A stretch of 54,245 bases of DNA from a virus. Where the stretch lies: positions 1 to 54,245 of IMG/VR virus record IMGVR_UViG_3300009034_000049, one strand, 5' to 3'. Of the stretch, positions 20,718 through 28,235 are shown piece by piece (position 1 is the stretch's first letter; the number at the start of each line of letters is the position of its first letter). Under the pieces are notes generated by a model. That model was not told the DNA's origin. It saw only the letters and a list, made by a program, of their open reading frames with translations, and ran no database searches. The position numbers and the translations under genes are program-made.

Positions 20718-20932
20718 ACCGCGCGCTGTCGCAGGACGCACTGCCCGATGACTCATTCATCTGGAGAAAGATGGTCGAGTTGGCGCTCCTGCGTGCAGGC
20801 ATACCGCTGGAGACGCTCAAGCAACTCTCCGAGGAGGATGCCTGGTTGTACTACTTCCTGCTGCGGAAGCAGGACGAGATCGCCAACGCAGACGCGGCGG
20901 CAGAAGCTATGAGGATGAGGGGCAATGCCTAA
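20322..20932 (+). CDS. Tail assembly chaperone GT fusion by -1 frameshift
   Basis: If the ribosome slips back one base on A AAA AAA, translation continues AGA GTA GAC ... to TAA 20930-20932, giving a 203-residue fusion (20322-20711 joined to 20711-20932). The added part, RVDRALSQDALPDDSFIW followed by KMVELALLRAGIPLETLKQL and YYFLLRKQDEIANADAAAEA, is helical and has no SD or good start of its own. Overlapping chaperones joined by -1 slippage are a conserved feature of tailed phages. The next gene starts inside the fusion's stop region at ATG 20925. Confidence 0.75.
20705..20711 (+). other. Slippery heptamer A AAA AAA
   Basis: Seven A residues are aligned X XXY YYZ with the chaperone frame, six bases before the TAG stop ends. 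The -1 frame is open for 73 codons beyond it. Confidence 0.75.
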
Positions 20933-22103
20933 CGGAGAAGCCAGTGGCGACATAGTCGTCAAGATGGTCTTGACCGCCGAGGAGCTTGAACATCTAGGTT
21001 TGACTCGCTCCTCTGGCGGCCCTGGATGGGTTCCGCCAAGCGGGGCTCCATCGAAGGTAGCGATTGAGAAGGCATCGCCACCCTTCATGTCCATCTTCAA
21101 GCCCCTCGTAGCGCTGGAGGCGGTCAAGACCGGTGTCAAGACGCTCGTCCAGCACAGCAGCGTCGCCAATACCTACCTGGGGGCGATGGGAAAGATGTTC
21201 GGCGCGGCGGTCGACCTGCTGCTGCTGCCGTTCACCCCGCTCCTGAACATGCTGATGCTAGGGATGGGCAAGCTCATCCAGTGGCTCATCACGAGTGGTG
21301 TGCTGGAGAAGATTCACGAGGGCGTGCTGAACGTCGTGGACTTCCTCAAGGACATGGCCGACCACCTCAAGAACATCTGGAGCGCGATAACAAGCTTCAA
21401 CATCAAAGACTTGGCAGGCGCTATTGGCGGCTCGATTGGGGACATCGCCAAGTTTGCCATCCAGCACCCGATCGAAGCTGCAGTCCTCGCTGGCGCGACC
21501 GCGCTCATGGCGCGTGGCGCATGGCGTTTTCTATTCGGTGCTCCTGGAGCGGGAGCGGGCGGCACGATGGGCGCGGGCTTCATGGGTGCTGGAGCAGCGG
21601 CGCGCGGGCTTGGTGGTGGAAGCTTGATGATGGGGCTTGGGCGCGCGGGCATGATCGGTGGCGGCGCGGCGATGCTAGGCTACAGCATGTACCAGGGAGC
21701 CACCGGCGGGAAGGTGCTCGGCATGGGCGGCGTGGGCGGCGGCCTGGCGGGAGCGGGCATGGCGGCTGCGGGCGGTGCCCTGATCGGTGGCACGGTCGGT
21801 AGCGTGGTGCCTGTGGTCGGCACAGGTATCGGCGCTGCTGCGGGTGCTGGAATTGGTGCTGGCGGGTACGGCCTGATGAAGCTAGGCGAAAAGCTAGGCT
21901 GGTTTGGTGGGGGCAAGCAGAAGGCCGAGGACGCGCAGGTGACGCTGCTACAGGAGCAGAACCAGATTCTCCGCTCGATGGGCGGCTTCGGGCCGAGCAG
22001 CATCTACCAGGACGTGTCGATCTACGGCACGCAGCCCGAACTCATAGCCGAAGAGGTGCTGGAGCAGAGCAAAGCGCAGGGCATGACTGTGGCGGGGGAC
22101 TAG
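20925..22103 (+). CDS. Tape measure-like protein
   Basis: The protein has 392 residues; ATG 20925 overlaps the frameshift product's stop. It is helical and hydrophobic: MFGAAVDLLLLPFTPLLNML, IKDLAGAIGGSIGDIAKF, then a long Gly/Ala/Met-rich segment (~205-320) with potential membrane-inserting stretches and a charged C-terminus. Position after the chaperone pair and the hydrophobic segments fit a tape measure. At about 0.15 nm per residue the tail would be near 60 nm, which is short. A distinct lytic domain is absent; wall cleavage may be supplied by the 25295 protein. Confidence 0.65.
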   Translation: MPNGEASGDIVVKMVLTAEELEHLGLTRSSGGPGWVPPSGAPSKVAIEKASPPFMSIFKPLVALEAVKTGVKTLVQHSSVANTYLGAMGKMFGAAVDLLLLPFTPLLNMLMLGMGKLIQWLITSGVLEKIHEGVLNVVDFLKDMADHLKNIWSAITSFNIKDLAGAIGGSIGDIAKFAIQHPIEAAVLAGATALMARGAWRFLFGAPGAGAGGTMGAGFMGAGAAARGLGGGSLMMGLGRAGMIGGGAAMLGYSMYQGATGGKVLGMGGVGGGLAGAGMAAAGGALIGGTVGSVVPVVGTGIGAAAGAGIGAGGYGLMKLGEKLGWFGGGKQKAEDAQVTLLQEQNQILRSMGGFGPSSIYQDVSIYGTQPELIAEEVLEQSKAQGMTVAGD

Positions 22104-22106
22104 TCG

Positions 22107-22598
22107 ATGGCCGACCCTATCCAACTGGATGTGTACCTTTACTATCCAGTGTCGTCCAGCCAGTACGATGCCGTCAAGCTGCGGTGTGAGTCGTGGCAGT
22201 ACGTCGTGGGCCGCACCGCTATTGTTCAGCCGCTGCCTGGAGTACGGAAGGCTATGGATGGGGAGCCCGCCTGCCTCGCGCTGGACTTCGGCTCGATGAC
22301 GGAGGACATCGTTCTCCGAGGGGCCATCCCCGACAATCCTTCGTTTGTGGGGGGCGAGTACGATACGAGCGTCCGGTTGCTGGAGTGGCCGGAGATCGAG
22401 CAGATTTTCCGCAGGTCTTGGCGGCACTACACGATGGGATGGACGCCCACGCAGTCGTGCGTCTTGGCGTTCTACGACGACCAGGGTTTCTACTACGATC
22501 ACTACGTGCTGCCTGGGAAGCTGCATCTGAGGCGCGACGTGAGGGAGGAGTGGCAATTCACCGCCAGCTTCTACACGGTGCATTGGCAGTGGTTGTAA
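22107..22598 (+). CDS. Distal tail/baseplate protein, copy 1
   Basis: The protein has 163 residues and starts at ATG 22107. It shares with the next gene the order V..QPLPG, LALDFGSMTEDIVLRGAIPD, an acidic gap, W.EI..I...SW....GWT.., and a last strand. The motif with LDxGxMxxDIVLxGxIxDN recalls small tail proteins that start the baseplate and carry one tube-like domain. Precise naming (Dit-like or tube initiator) would need structure comparison. Confidence 0.55.
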   Translation: MADPIQLDVYLYYPVSSSQYDAVKLRCESWQYVVGRTAIVQPLPGVRKAMDGEPACLALDFGSMTEDIVLRGAIPDNPSFVGGEYDTSVRLLEWPEIEQIFRRSWRHYTMGWTPTQSCVLAFYDDQGFYYDHYVLPGKLHLRRDVREEWQFTASFYTVHWQWL

Positions 22599-22602
22599 TC
22601 CG

Positions 22603-23064
22603 ATGAGTACGCGGGTCAAGTTCAAGGCGGCTGGATGGGTGAAGTGGCTCAACATAGAGTTGATCGACCACGTGATCAACCGCCAAGTGGTCGTTGTGCC
22701 CCTGCCTGGCGAACCGAGCCAAGGTTTGCCGCTCGCCTTCACGGTCGACATGGGGGCGATGTCGCAGGACATCGTGCTCAAGGGCGTGATCAAGGACAAT
22801 GATGCCGAGTCTGGGCAGGCGTCGTGGCGCGACCTGCGGGCGATGGTGATTCGGTCGTGGAAGGATTTGGTGTTCGGATGGAGCGATCCGTTCAATCCGC
22901 AGAATGCCACGCGCATAGGGTACTACCCGCGCAAGGGGGGCACGATGTGGTACCGCTGCCTGCCGACCAGGCTGGACATGACGCGCACTGGTGGTAAGGG
23001 GCAGTGGGACTATTCGATGACGCTGGCAGTGGTGGCGTGGCCGCCTACAGATTACGAGGTCTAG
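22603..23064 (+). CDS. Distal tail/baseplate protein, copy 2
   Basis: The protein has 153 residues, starts at ATG 22603 and is 3 nt before the hub gene. FTVDMGAMSQDIVLKGVIKD corresponds to LDFGSMTEDIVLRGAIPD in the previous gene, as do VVVVPLPGEP, the Trp-rich IRSWKDLVFGW and the closing SMTLAVVAW. The two look like an old tandem duplication, perhaps forming stacked rings at the tail tip. Confidence 0.55.
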   Translation: MSTRVKFKAAGWVKWLNIELIDHVINRQVVVVPLPGEPSQGLPLAFTVDMGAMSQDIVLKGVIKDNDAESGQASWRDLRAMVIRSWKDLVFGWSDPFNPQNATRIGYYPRKGGTMWYRCLPTRLDMTRTGGKGQWDYSMTLAVVAWPPTDYEV

Positions 23065-23067
23065 GTT

Positions 23068-24753
23068 ATGGCGCAGCAAGCTAAGGAGATCTGGTACGAC
23101 GTGGGCGGGAACAATCCTGGATGGGGTCTCAGGCTCCCGTTCGTCTCCAGGATCAGGATGGAGAGTTCGGCGACGCAGCATTCCTCGGAGCTTATCGTGG
23201 AGTGCGGGCGATACGGTCTTCCACCGTCGGTGTGGTCGTGCATCAAAGTGCGCGATCCCGTCACGACCGCCGCTTTGTTCTTCGGGCGCATAGACGATGT
23301 CCGCCCGATTTACTCGGCGTCGCGCGGGGAGATGTGGCGCATCCATGCCCGCGATTTCATGCATACCTTAGCCGACAACCTGGTGGCGCACAAGCTTTAC
23401 CATCCCTGGTGGGGGACATTCCTGCCAAACTGGCGCATGGACTGTGTCGAAGGCCAGGAGCCTGGCGAAGGAAACTGCGGCACCATGCGGGGATGGATCG
23501 TGCGCGACCTCGCCATGTCGGTGAAAAATGGCTTCGAAGGGCTGGAAGCTGGATCGGGCTACTTCGGTTCGGGCGACTATATCAGTCCTAACTATCTGGA
23601 TTGCGCGGGCATGACTATCTTCGAGGCCATCCTCGAGTTGGCGGAGGGGCACCCGCAGGGTTCGTGGGAGCAGGATCAGAAGGTTGGGTACGACTTCCGC
23701 CAGGCGTTCAGCCGCCAGCCGCCGATATTCGAGTACTTCCAGAAGGGTAGCAGCGATTGGGACGACAGCAGGACGTTCAAATGGCAGCCGCCGGACACTC
23801 GCTACGCCTACATTCCGGTGATTTCCTTCGACGCTGAGAAGGAGGGCCGCAGCATCTACTCGCGGGCCATCGCGCACGGGCATGGCGATATGTTTCCTCA
23901 TGGCAGGGAGTACGTTCCTGGGCTCGGCTGGAGGGACTGGGGAGGGTCGGCAAACCCATACTATAGCGACATTCGGGTCGCGGGGATGGATGACACCTGG
24001 AATCCTCCCACTAGCCTCAGGGTGCAGCGTGAGGCATATTGCCACGATGCGTCGATCCAAGATTCGAACGAACTCTGGAAGATGTGTGAGTCGCGGCTGC
24101 GGAGCAAAGATTACTATAAGGGTGACATGGCTGCGACCATCGCTGTGGCGGGTATTCCGCTCAATGGCGCGTCGATTCCCCGACCCCCGCTTCCAGGTGA
24201 CAAGATTTGGGTAGACGTGCCGAGTATCACCCACCAGAAGTACGTCGTGGATAAGTGGGTATACGAAGAGCCACCTGGGCTTTCGTATTTCACCCTCGGA
24301 CGGAGGCCACAGAGTGATGTGGTCGCACAGATCATCACCGAACGCCGCGCACGCCGCCAGGACGACGCGGCGGTCAAAGCATGCTGGACTTCATGGTGGA
24401 GGGCCAGCGAGCCTGGCATGCATTATTACTGGCTGGATCATAGCCTTGGAGTCGCGCCGCGCACGGTGAGGGTTTCCATCGCCCAGCATACGGGTTTGAA
24501 TGAGTTTACTACCGATCTTGCCTTGTCGGACGTGGTCACGAAGACCATCAGCGAGGCGACAACGCTTCACGCCGATCCTGAGTCGGGACACTGGGTCGGC
24601 TACCAAATAGCGGAGAAGACGCGTGACAGGATCGGGATATTCTTTGCGGACTGGATGGGCTTCTCGCGGGGGAAGGCGACGGACGAGAATGACTCGGCTG
24701 GCTGGTGCCAGTTGGGGAATCAGACCGCGTTCAATATAACTATGGAGCCGTAA
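23068..24753 (+). CDS. Baseplate hub-like tail protein
   Basis: The protein has 561 residues and starts at ATG 23068. N-terminal residues follow the pattern of gp27/late-control-D-like hubs: VSRIRMESSATQHSSELIVE, VWSCIKVRDPVTTAALFFGR, GEMWRIHARDFMHTLADNLV (~85-105). Later segments include ILELAEGHPQGSWEQ and a linker region with PLPGDKIWVDVPSITHQKYV and a C-terminal beta-domain (~450-561). Hubs connect the tail tube to host-cell-wall-penetrating parts; the lysin gene follows one gene later. Confidence 0.6.
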   Translation: MAQQAKEIWYDVGGNNPGWGLRLPFVSRIRMESSATQHSSELIVECGRYGLPPSVWSCIKVRDPVTTAALFFGRIDDVRPIYSASRGEMWRIHARDFMHTLADNLVAHKLYHPWWGTFLPNWRMDCVEGQEPGEGNCGTMRGWIVRDLAMSVKNGFEGLEAGSGYFGSGDYISPNYLDCAGMTIFEAILELAEGHPQGSWEQDQKVGYDFRQAFSRQPPIFEYFQKGSSDWDDSRTFKWQPPDTRYAYIPVISFDAEKEGRSIYSRAIAHGHGDMFPHGREYVPGLGWRDWGGSANPYYSDIRVAGMDDTWNPPTSLRVQREAYCHDASIQDSNELWKMCESRLRSKDYYKGDMAATIAVAGIPLNGASIPRPPLPGDKIWVDVPSITHQKYVVDKWVYEEPPGLSYFTLGRRPQSDVVAQIITERRARRQDDAAVKACWTSWWRASEPGMHYYWLDHSLGVAPRTVRVSIAQHTGLNEFTTDLALSDVVTKTISEATTLHADPESGHWVGYQIAEKTRDRIGIFFADWMGFSRGKATDENDSAGWCQLGNQTAFNITMEP

Positions 24754-24763
24754 GGGGGGAACC

Positions 24764-25291
24764 ATGCTGACGTTGATATTTATCTGTAGGGGGCTGAAGG
24801 CGCGAACAGACCCATGCCGCGAGGGCGGTCGCGCGGCGGAGGCATTGGGCGTCCCAGAGGATCAGCAGCAGTGCCACTGCGACAAGTTCGTGCACGAGTT
24901 GCGTCGCAACAAGGGAGCCCCCAAGCACCATACCTGCTTGCGGCAGCTTGGCGACGTCGGCGTGATGTTCGTCGTCGGGGACGAGCCCGACGTGTTGCGT
25001 ATCGAGGTGCGGCTGAGCCATCCTCTCCCGCCCGACAACCTGTACGGGATGCTCAAGTATCTGGAAGGGCGCCATCGGAACGTGCTGTGGCGCCAGGACG
25101 ACGAGGGAGGCGATGTCGAGCCCATCCCGCTCAGGTTCGACGAGACGAGGCCGCCGGTCGTCGGCGAGCCGCCTCCTGCAGTCGAGGAGGAGCCGACGCC
25201 TTCCGTGCACGATCCGCGTCCGGCGGGGGTTTCTCCGGAGGAACTCGCGCGGCGGATGTATCGCGGGCCGATCCCAGAGACGGAGCGCTAA
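24764..25291 (+). CDS. Hypothetical tail-region protein
   Basis: The protein has 175 residues and starts at ATG 24764 behind AAGGGGGGA. Residues ~10-60 contain several Cys and His (CREGG, CHCDKFVH, HHTC) that might bind metal, followed by a mixed domain and a Pro/Glu-rich tail (~125-160). It lies between hub and lysin genes. No family recognised. Confidence 0.6.
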   Translation: MLTLIFICRGLKARTDPCREGGRAAEALGVPEDQQQCHCDKFVHELRRNKGAPKHHTCLRQLGDVGVMFVVGDEPDVLRIEVRLSHPLPPDNLYGMLKYLEGRHRNVLWRQDDEGGDVEPIPLRFDETRPPVVGEPPPAVEEEPTPSVHDPRPAGVSPEELARRMYRGPIPETER

Positions 25292-25294
25292 TCC

Positions 25295-26704
25295 ATGCCC
25301 GATCCCGCGACGGATGACGTCCTGCTGGGTATTTATCGCGTCCCCGCCGACGTGTGGAATGCGATCTACGGGCACGTGGTGGGCGCTGGGCACGTCAATT
25401 CCCCTTTCGAGGAGGGTGACCCCTGCTGGAGGTTTGCTCTCTACTTGGGCATCGCGGCGTGCGAAAGCGGGTTTAGCATGGATGCCGAGGGAGATGCCGC
25501 TTACGACCAGTGGAGCGGCCCTGCGGGTACGTGCTGCACCTACTGGCATTGTCTCCAAGACATTCTCTGTTCGAGTGATCCTTACCAAACAGCGTGGGAC
25601 AGAGCGCGGGCGCACGCCCCCTACGGCGAATATGGCGCATACCTGTCGCATGGAGTGTACCAGCTTTACGTGTGCGGGCAAGGGGCAACGTACGCGTGCT
25701 GGCCTGATCAACTGCATGTGATGTCCGTTCACATGGGCATCGCACTGCCTCACATAACGAACGCCATCAATAGCTACTGGGACAACGACAACATCGAACA
25801 GAGTTGCAGAACGTGCGCCCAGGCGTCGGGGCACCCAGGCTGGGTCGGGGATTACGACTATAGGGTTACCAACATCTGGAACGCGACTGTGAACATACAG
25901 CCTGACTTGTGTGCGTACCTAGCGGGGGTGCCGCCTCCTCCCCCAGGCCCAGGCCCAAGCCCCTACGACCCTAGCCCGCTGCCGCCGATTCCGGAGCAGC
26001 AGGAGATGGAGACTTGGCCGTTGCCTGCGATTCCTCTCCTATCGTCCGAAACAAGCCCACTGCCGTCGCTGCCGCCATTCGTCGCTGCGGCGGGATGGGC
26101 GATGCCGCCATTCCTCTCCCCCATGTATTCGATCGACTACACTCTGGGTCAGGGGTTTGATGGGGGTGAAGTCACCTACGGCTGCGCGGGTGTGAACTGC
26201 AGCGAGTACGGGCGGATGGCTGGCGGAGGAGGGCACCGAGGCGTGGACTTTATTGCCGACGCCGGTAAGCCGGTCTTCCCTGCGGCAGGGTCGGTCGATC
26301 CTAGAGCCCCGTCAGCTTGGCACGCCCAGGTGGTGGCTGTGGAGAAGAATCGTCAGGGGACGGACTTGTACAGTTTGGGGAACTATGTAATTCTGCGCCA
26401 CGTTCCGAATATGTACTCCAACATGGTGGAGACGGCCTATGCTCACTTGCAGTACGGGTCGATTCCAGACTCCGTGCGCGCGGGCGCGTGGGTGCTGTGG
26501 AATCAGATGATCGGGCGTGTCGGCAGCACGGGCATGAGCACTGCCAGCCACCTACACTTTGAGGTACGGTACGTGAACGCGAGGAGCACCTGCACCGTCG
26601 GTGGCGCGTCGGTGCCCTGCTGGGGAGCGGGCGAGCAACTGACGGCTGCCGAGTTCGAGCCGTGCTGCGCCCATTACAATCCTGCACTGCTTGTGCCGTT
26701 TTAA
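25295..26704 (+). CDS. Two-domain cell-wall lysin: lysozyme-like plus M23 peptidase
   Basis: The protein has 469 residues and starts at ATG 25295. Residues ~10-200 look like a lytic transglycosylase/lysozyme-type domain: IAACESGFSMDAEGDAAYDQ has the Glu (E57) in the E-S-G-F context and later GVYQLYVCGQGATYACWPDQ. A Pro-rich linker spans ~210-265. Residues ~285-460 are an M23 metalloendopeptidase: the zinc ligands are visible in HRGVDF (~314-319) and HLHFEV (~419-424), with the AYAHL His at ~384. It would cleave glycan strands and peptide bridges during entry or release. Its place after the hub favours a virion-associated role; it may serve as endolysin too. Many Cys suggest disulphides. Confidence 0.75.
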   Translation: MPDPATDDVLLGIYRVPADVWNAIYGHVVGAGHVNSPFEEGDPCWRFALYLGIAACESGFSMDAEGDAAYDQWSGPAGTCCTYWHCLQDILCSSDPYQTAWDRARAHAPYGEYGAYLSHGVYQLYVCGQGATYACWPDQLHVMSVHMGIALPHITNAINSYWDNDNIEQSCRTCAQASGHPGWVGDYDYRVTNIWNATVNIQPDLCAYLAGVPPPPPGPGPSPYDPSPLPPIPEQQEMETWPLPAIPLLSSETSPLPSLPPFVAAAGWAMPPFLSPMYSIDYTLGQGFDGGEVTYGCAGVNCSEYGRMAGGGGHRGVDFIADAGKPVFPAAGSVDPRAPSAWHAQVVAVEKNRQGTDLYSLGNYVILRHVPNMYSNMVETAYAHLQYGSIPDSVRAGAWVLWNQMIGRVGSTGMSTASHLHFEVRYVNARSTCTVGGASVPCWGAGEQLTAAEFEPCCAHYNPALLVPF

Positions 26705-26714
26705 AGGAGGAGAC

Positions 26715-26972
26715 ATGGCCACACTGGCTGACCCGCAGTACTTCCCGTACCGGCTGCTCGTGTTCGGGATGGACGGCACCTTGCGTTTGAAGGCGTACCC
26801 CGATATGGTGTCCCGTGACAGGGCCGCCCGCGAGATGGACGGTGAGACTCTGGCTCTGGCCGTGACGGTGGACTACCTAATCAACGGCGGGGACGAGCCG
26901 AAGAGGCCCATCAGCGAACCGAAGCGACCTGCGAGCACGCGCCGCCGAAATGTGGTAAGATCATCACGCTAG
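26715..26972 (+). CDS. Small protein ending the tail block
   Basis: The protein has 85 residues; ATG 26715 is chosen because AAAGGAGGAG lies just before it, rather than an in-frame TTG at 26691. It begins MATLADPQYFPYRLLVFGMD and ends in a basic, Pro-rich tail. No family recognised. It is the last gene before the non-coding gap ahead of the replication genes. Confidence 0.6.
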   Translation: MATLADPQYFPYRLLVFGMDGTLRLKAYPDMVSRDRAAREMDGETLALAVTVDYLINGGDEPKRPISEPKRPASTRRRNVVRSSR

Positions 26973-27001
26973 GTAAGCGAATCGCGATCGTCCTTGATAA
27001 C

Positions 27002-27038
27002 GGATGGCGTTAGTTAAAACATCTTCACCACGCCGTCC
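27002..27038 (+). promoter_or_regulatory. Hairpin in the leader of the DUF932-like gene
   Basis: GGATGGCGT/ACGCCGTCC can form a 9-bp stem with one G-T pair around a 19-nt loop, ending about nine bases before the SD at 27059's start. It fills the 86-nt gap 26973-27058. It may end the tail transcript or control the next gene; no clear promoter was found here. Confidence 0.4.
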
Positions 27039-27058
27039 ATAATGCGAAGGGAGGCAGC

Positions 27059-28108
27059 ATGAGGACAGCGACGATAGAGGCCCAGACAGGCCGCTCACTG
27101 GACGACGCCCGCCAAGCGGCACTGGCGCTCCAGCCCGAATACCTGGTCGTGCCGCGTTCCGAATTGCGGCTCGACAAGGGTACAGGCAATCTCAGGGTCA
27201 ACGGGCACGACCTGATGCTCACTCCACTGGCCCTGACGAAGCTCATCCGACCGACAGGACTCCCCGCGCGATACCTTCTGCAGTCCCCGAACGACGTGGC
27301 CGCCTACAACTTCAACTACTGGGCGCCTCGGATGAAGGGGAACGTGCAGTTGGCCGTCCACGAGGGGCGCTGCATCGGCGCGATGAAGGAGGGCTACAGG
27401 CCCATCTCCCACGTCAGGGTGATCGAGCAGCTAGCGGACTACTTCGAGAAGGCGGGGCGCGGCTCCGAACTCAACTTCCGCGAGTACATCCTGCGCAACG
27501 AAGACCTGCGGATGCGGTTCACCGTCCCTGGCGTGAAGCCGATCGAGCCCAGGCAAGGCGACATCGTTGAGGTTGGTCTCGACCTTGTGAACATCGAGGC
27601 GGTGCGCGGATACTTGGACATCTCAGGTTGTTTCTACCGCCTGATCTGCACCAACGGCATGGTCGACCGCCGAGTCGGGTTCGCGCGGAGGGCGCGGTCA
27701 CTTGACTGGCAGAACCACGACGCCATCCTGGAGCAGGCGATCACCTACTTCGGCGAAGCTGCCGAGCAGATGGTCGGCTACGGCCACTACCTTCCGGCCA
27801 TGACCGAGTCACAGTGTCCCGCCTTCGCGTTCACCGAGGACGAGGACAGGGCTGACGAGCGCAAAGCATGGGCGCGGGAGCTTATTCGCCTGGGACGCGT
27901 GCCGCGCAGGTTCGTACCAGACTTCTTGGAGGCGCTGCAGGCCGAGGAGCGCACCTTCTACGGTTGCTACAACGCCCTCAGCAGGCTTGGGCGCGACAGC
28001 AAAGACCCCGCGCTCCGGCTGAAGTGGGAGAAGGCTGCGGCCCAACTCCTGACTCCGGTCTGCGCGCTGCGGTACGGGTACGGCAACGGATCGACAACTA
28101 CCAACTAG
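27059..28108 (+). CDS. DUF932-like protein
   Basis: The protein has 349 residues and starts at ATG 27059 behind AAGGGAGG. A central part (~165-225) has GYLDISGCFYRLICTNGMVD and RRVGFARRARS, which matches my memory of the CTNGM motif in DUF932/phage-plasmid-like proteins. Early residues include LMLTPLALTKLIRPTGLPAR. The family's biochemical role is not established; members are common in phages and plasmids next to replication or recombination genes. Here it opens the replication block. Confidence 0.6.
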   Translation: MRTATIEAQTGRSLDDARQAALALQPEYLVVPRSELRLDKGTGNLRVNGHDLMLTPLALTKLIRPTGLPARYLLQSPNDVAAYNFNYWAPRMKGNVQLAVHEGRCIGAMKEGYRPISHVRVIEQLADYFEKAGRGSELNFREYILRNEDLRMRFTVPGVKPIEPRQGDIVEVGLDLVNIEAVRGYLDISGCFYRLICTNGMVDRRVGFARRARSLDWQNHDAILEQAITYFGEAAEQMVGYGHYLPAMTESQCPAFAFTEDEDRADERKAWARELIRLGRVPRRFVPDFLEALQAEERTFYGCYNALSRLGRDSKDPALRLKWEKAAAQLLTPVCALRYGYGNGSTTTN

Positions 28109-28112
28109 GGGA

Positions 28113-28225
28113 CGCCCGCCCCCGCATCACGATAAGCGGGCGAGACGAAGTAGGGGATGGCCCTCAGTTAGCCGTGAGGGACAGGGACTTGAGGGCAAGA
28201 ACTAGTACCGGCGGGGCCATCCCCT
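28113..28225 (+). ncRNA. Structured intergenic RNA before the polymerase
   Basis: This 113-nt stretch holds CGCCCGC/GCGGGCG (28113-28119 with 28136-28142) and a perfect 12-bp stem AGGGGATGGCCC/GGGCCATCCCCT (28152-28163 with 28214-28225). Inside the latter's 50-nt loop, CCCTCA/TGAGGG (28161-28166 with 28175-28180) can form an alternative stem that competes for three bases. The long stem ends 10 nt before the polymerase ATG, which lacks a clear SD. A translational switch, autoregulatory binding site or small RNA are possible. Confidence 0.5.
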
Positions 28226-28235
28226 GATTACTGAT

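Noticed and set aside
26994-27022. TTGATA as a -35 before the DUF932-like gene
   Set aside because: No acceptable -10 occurs at 16-18 bp; AT-rich TAGTTAAAAC is too close.
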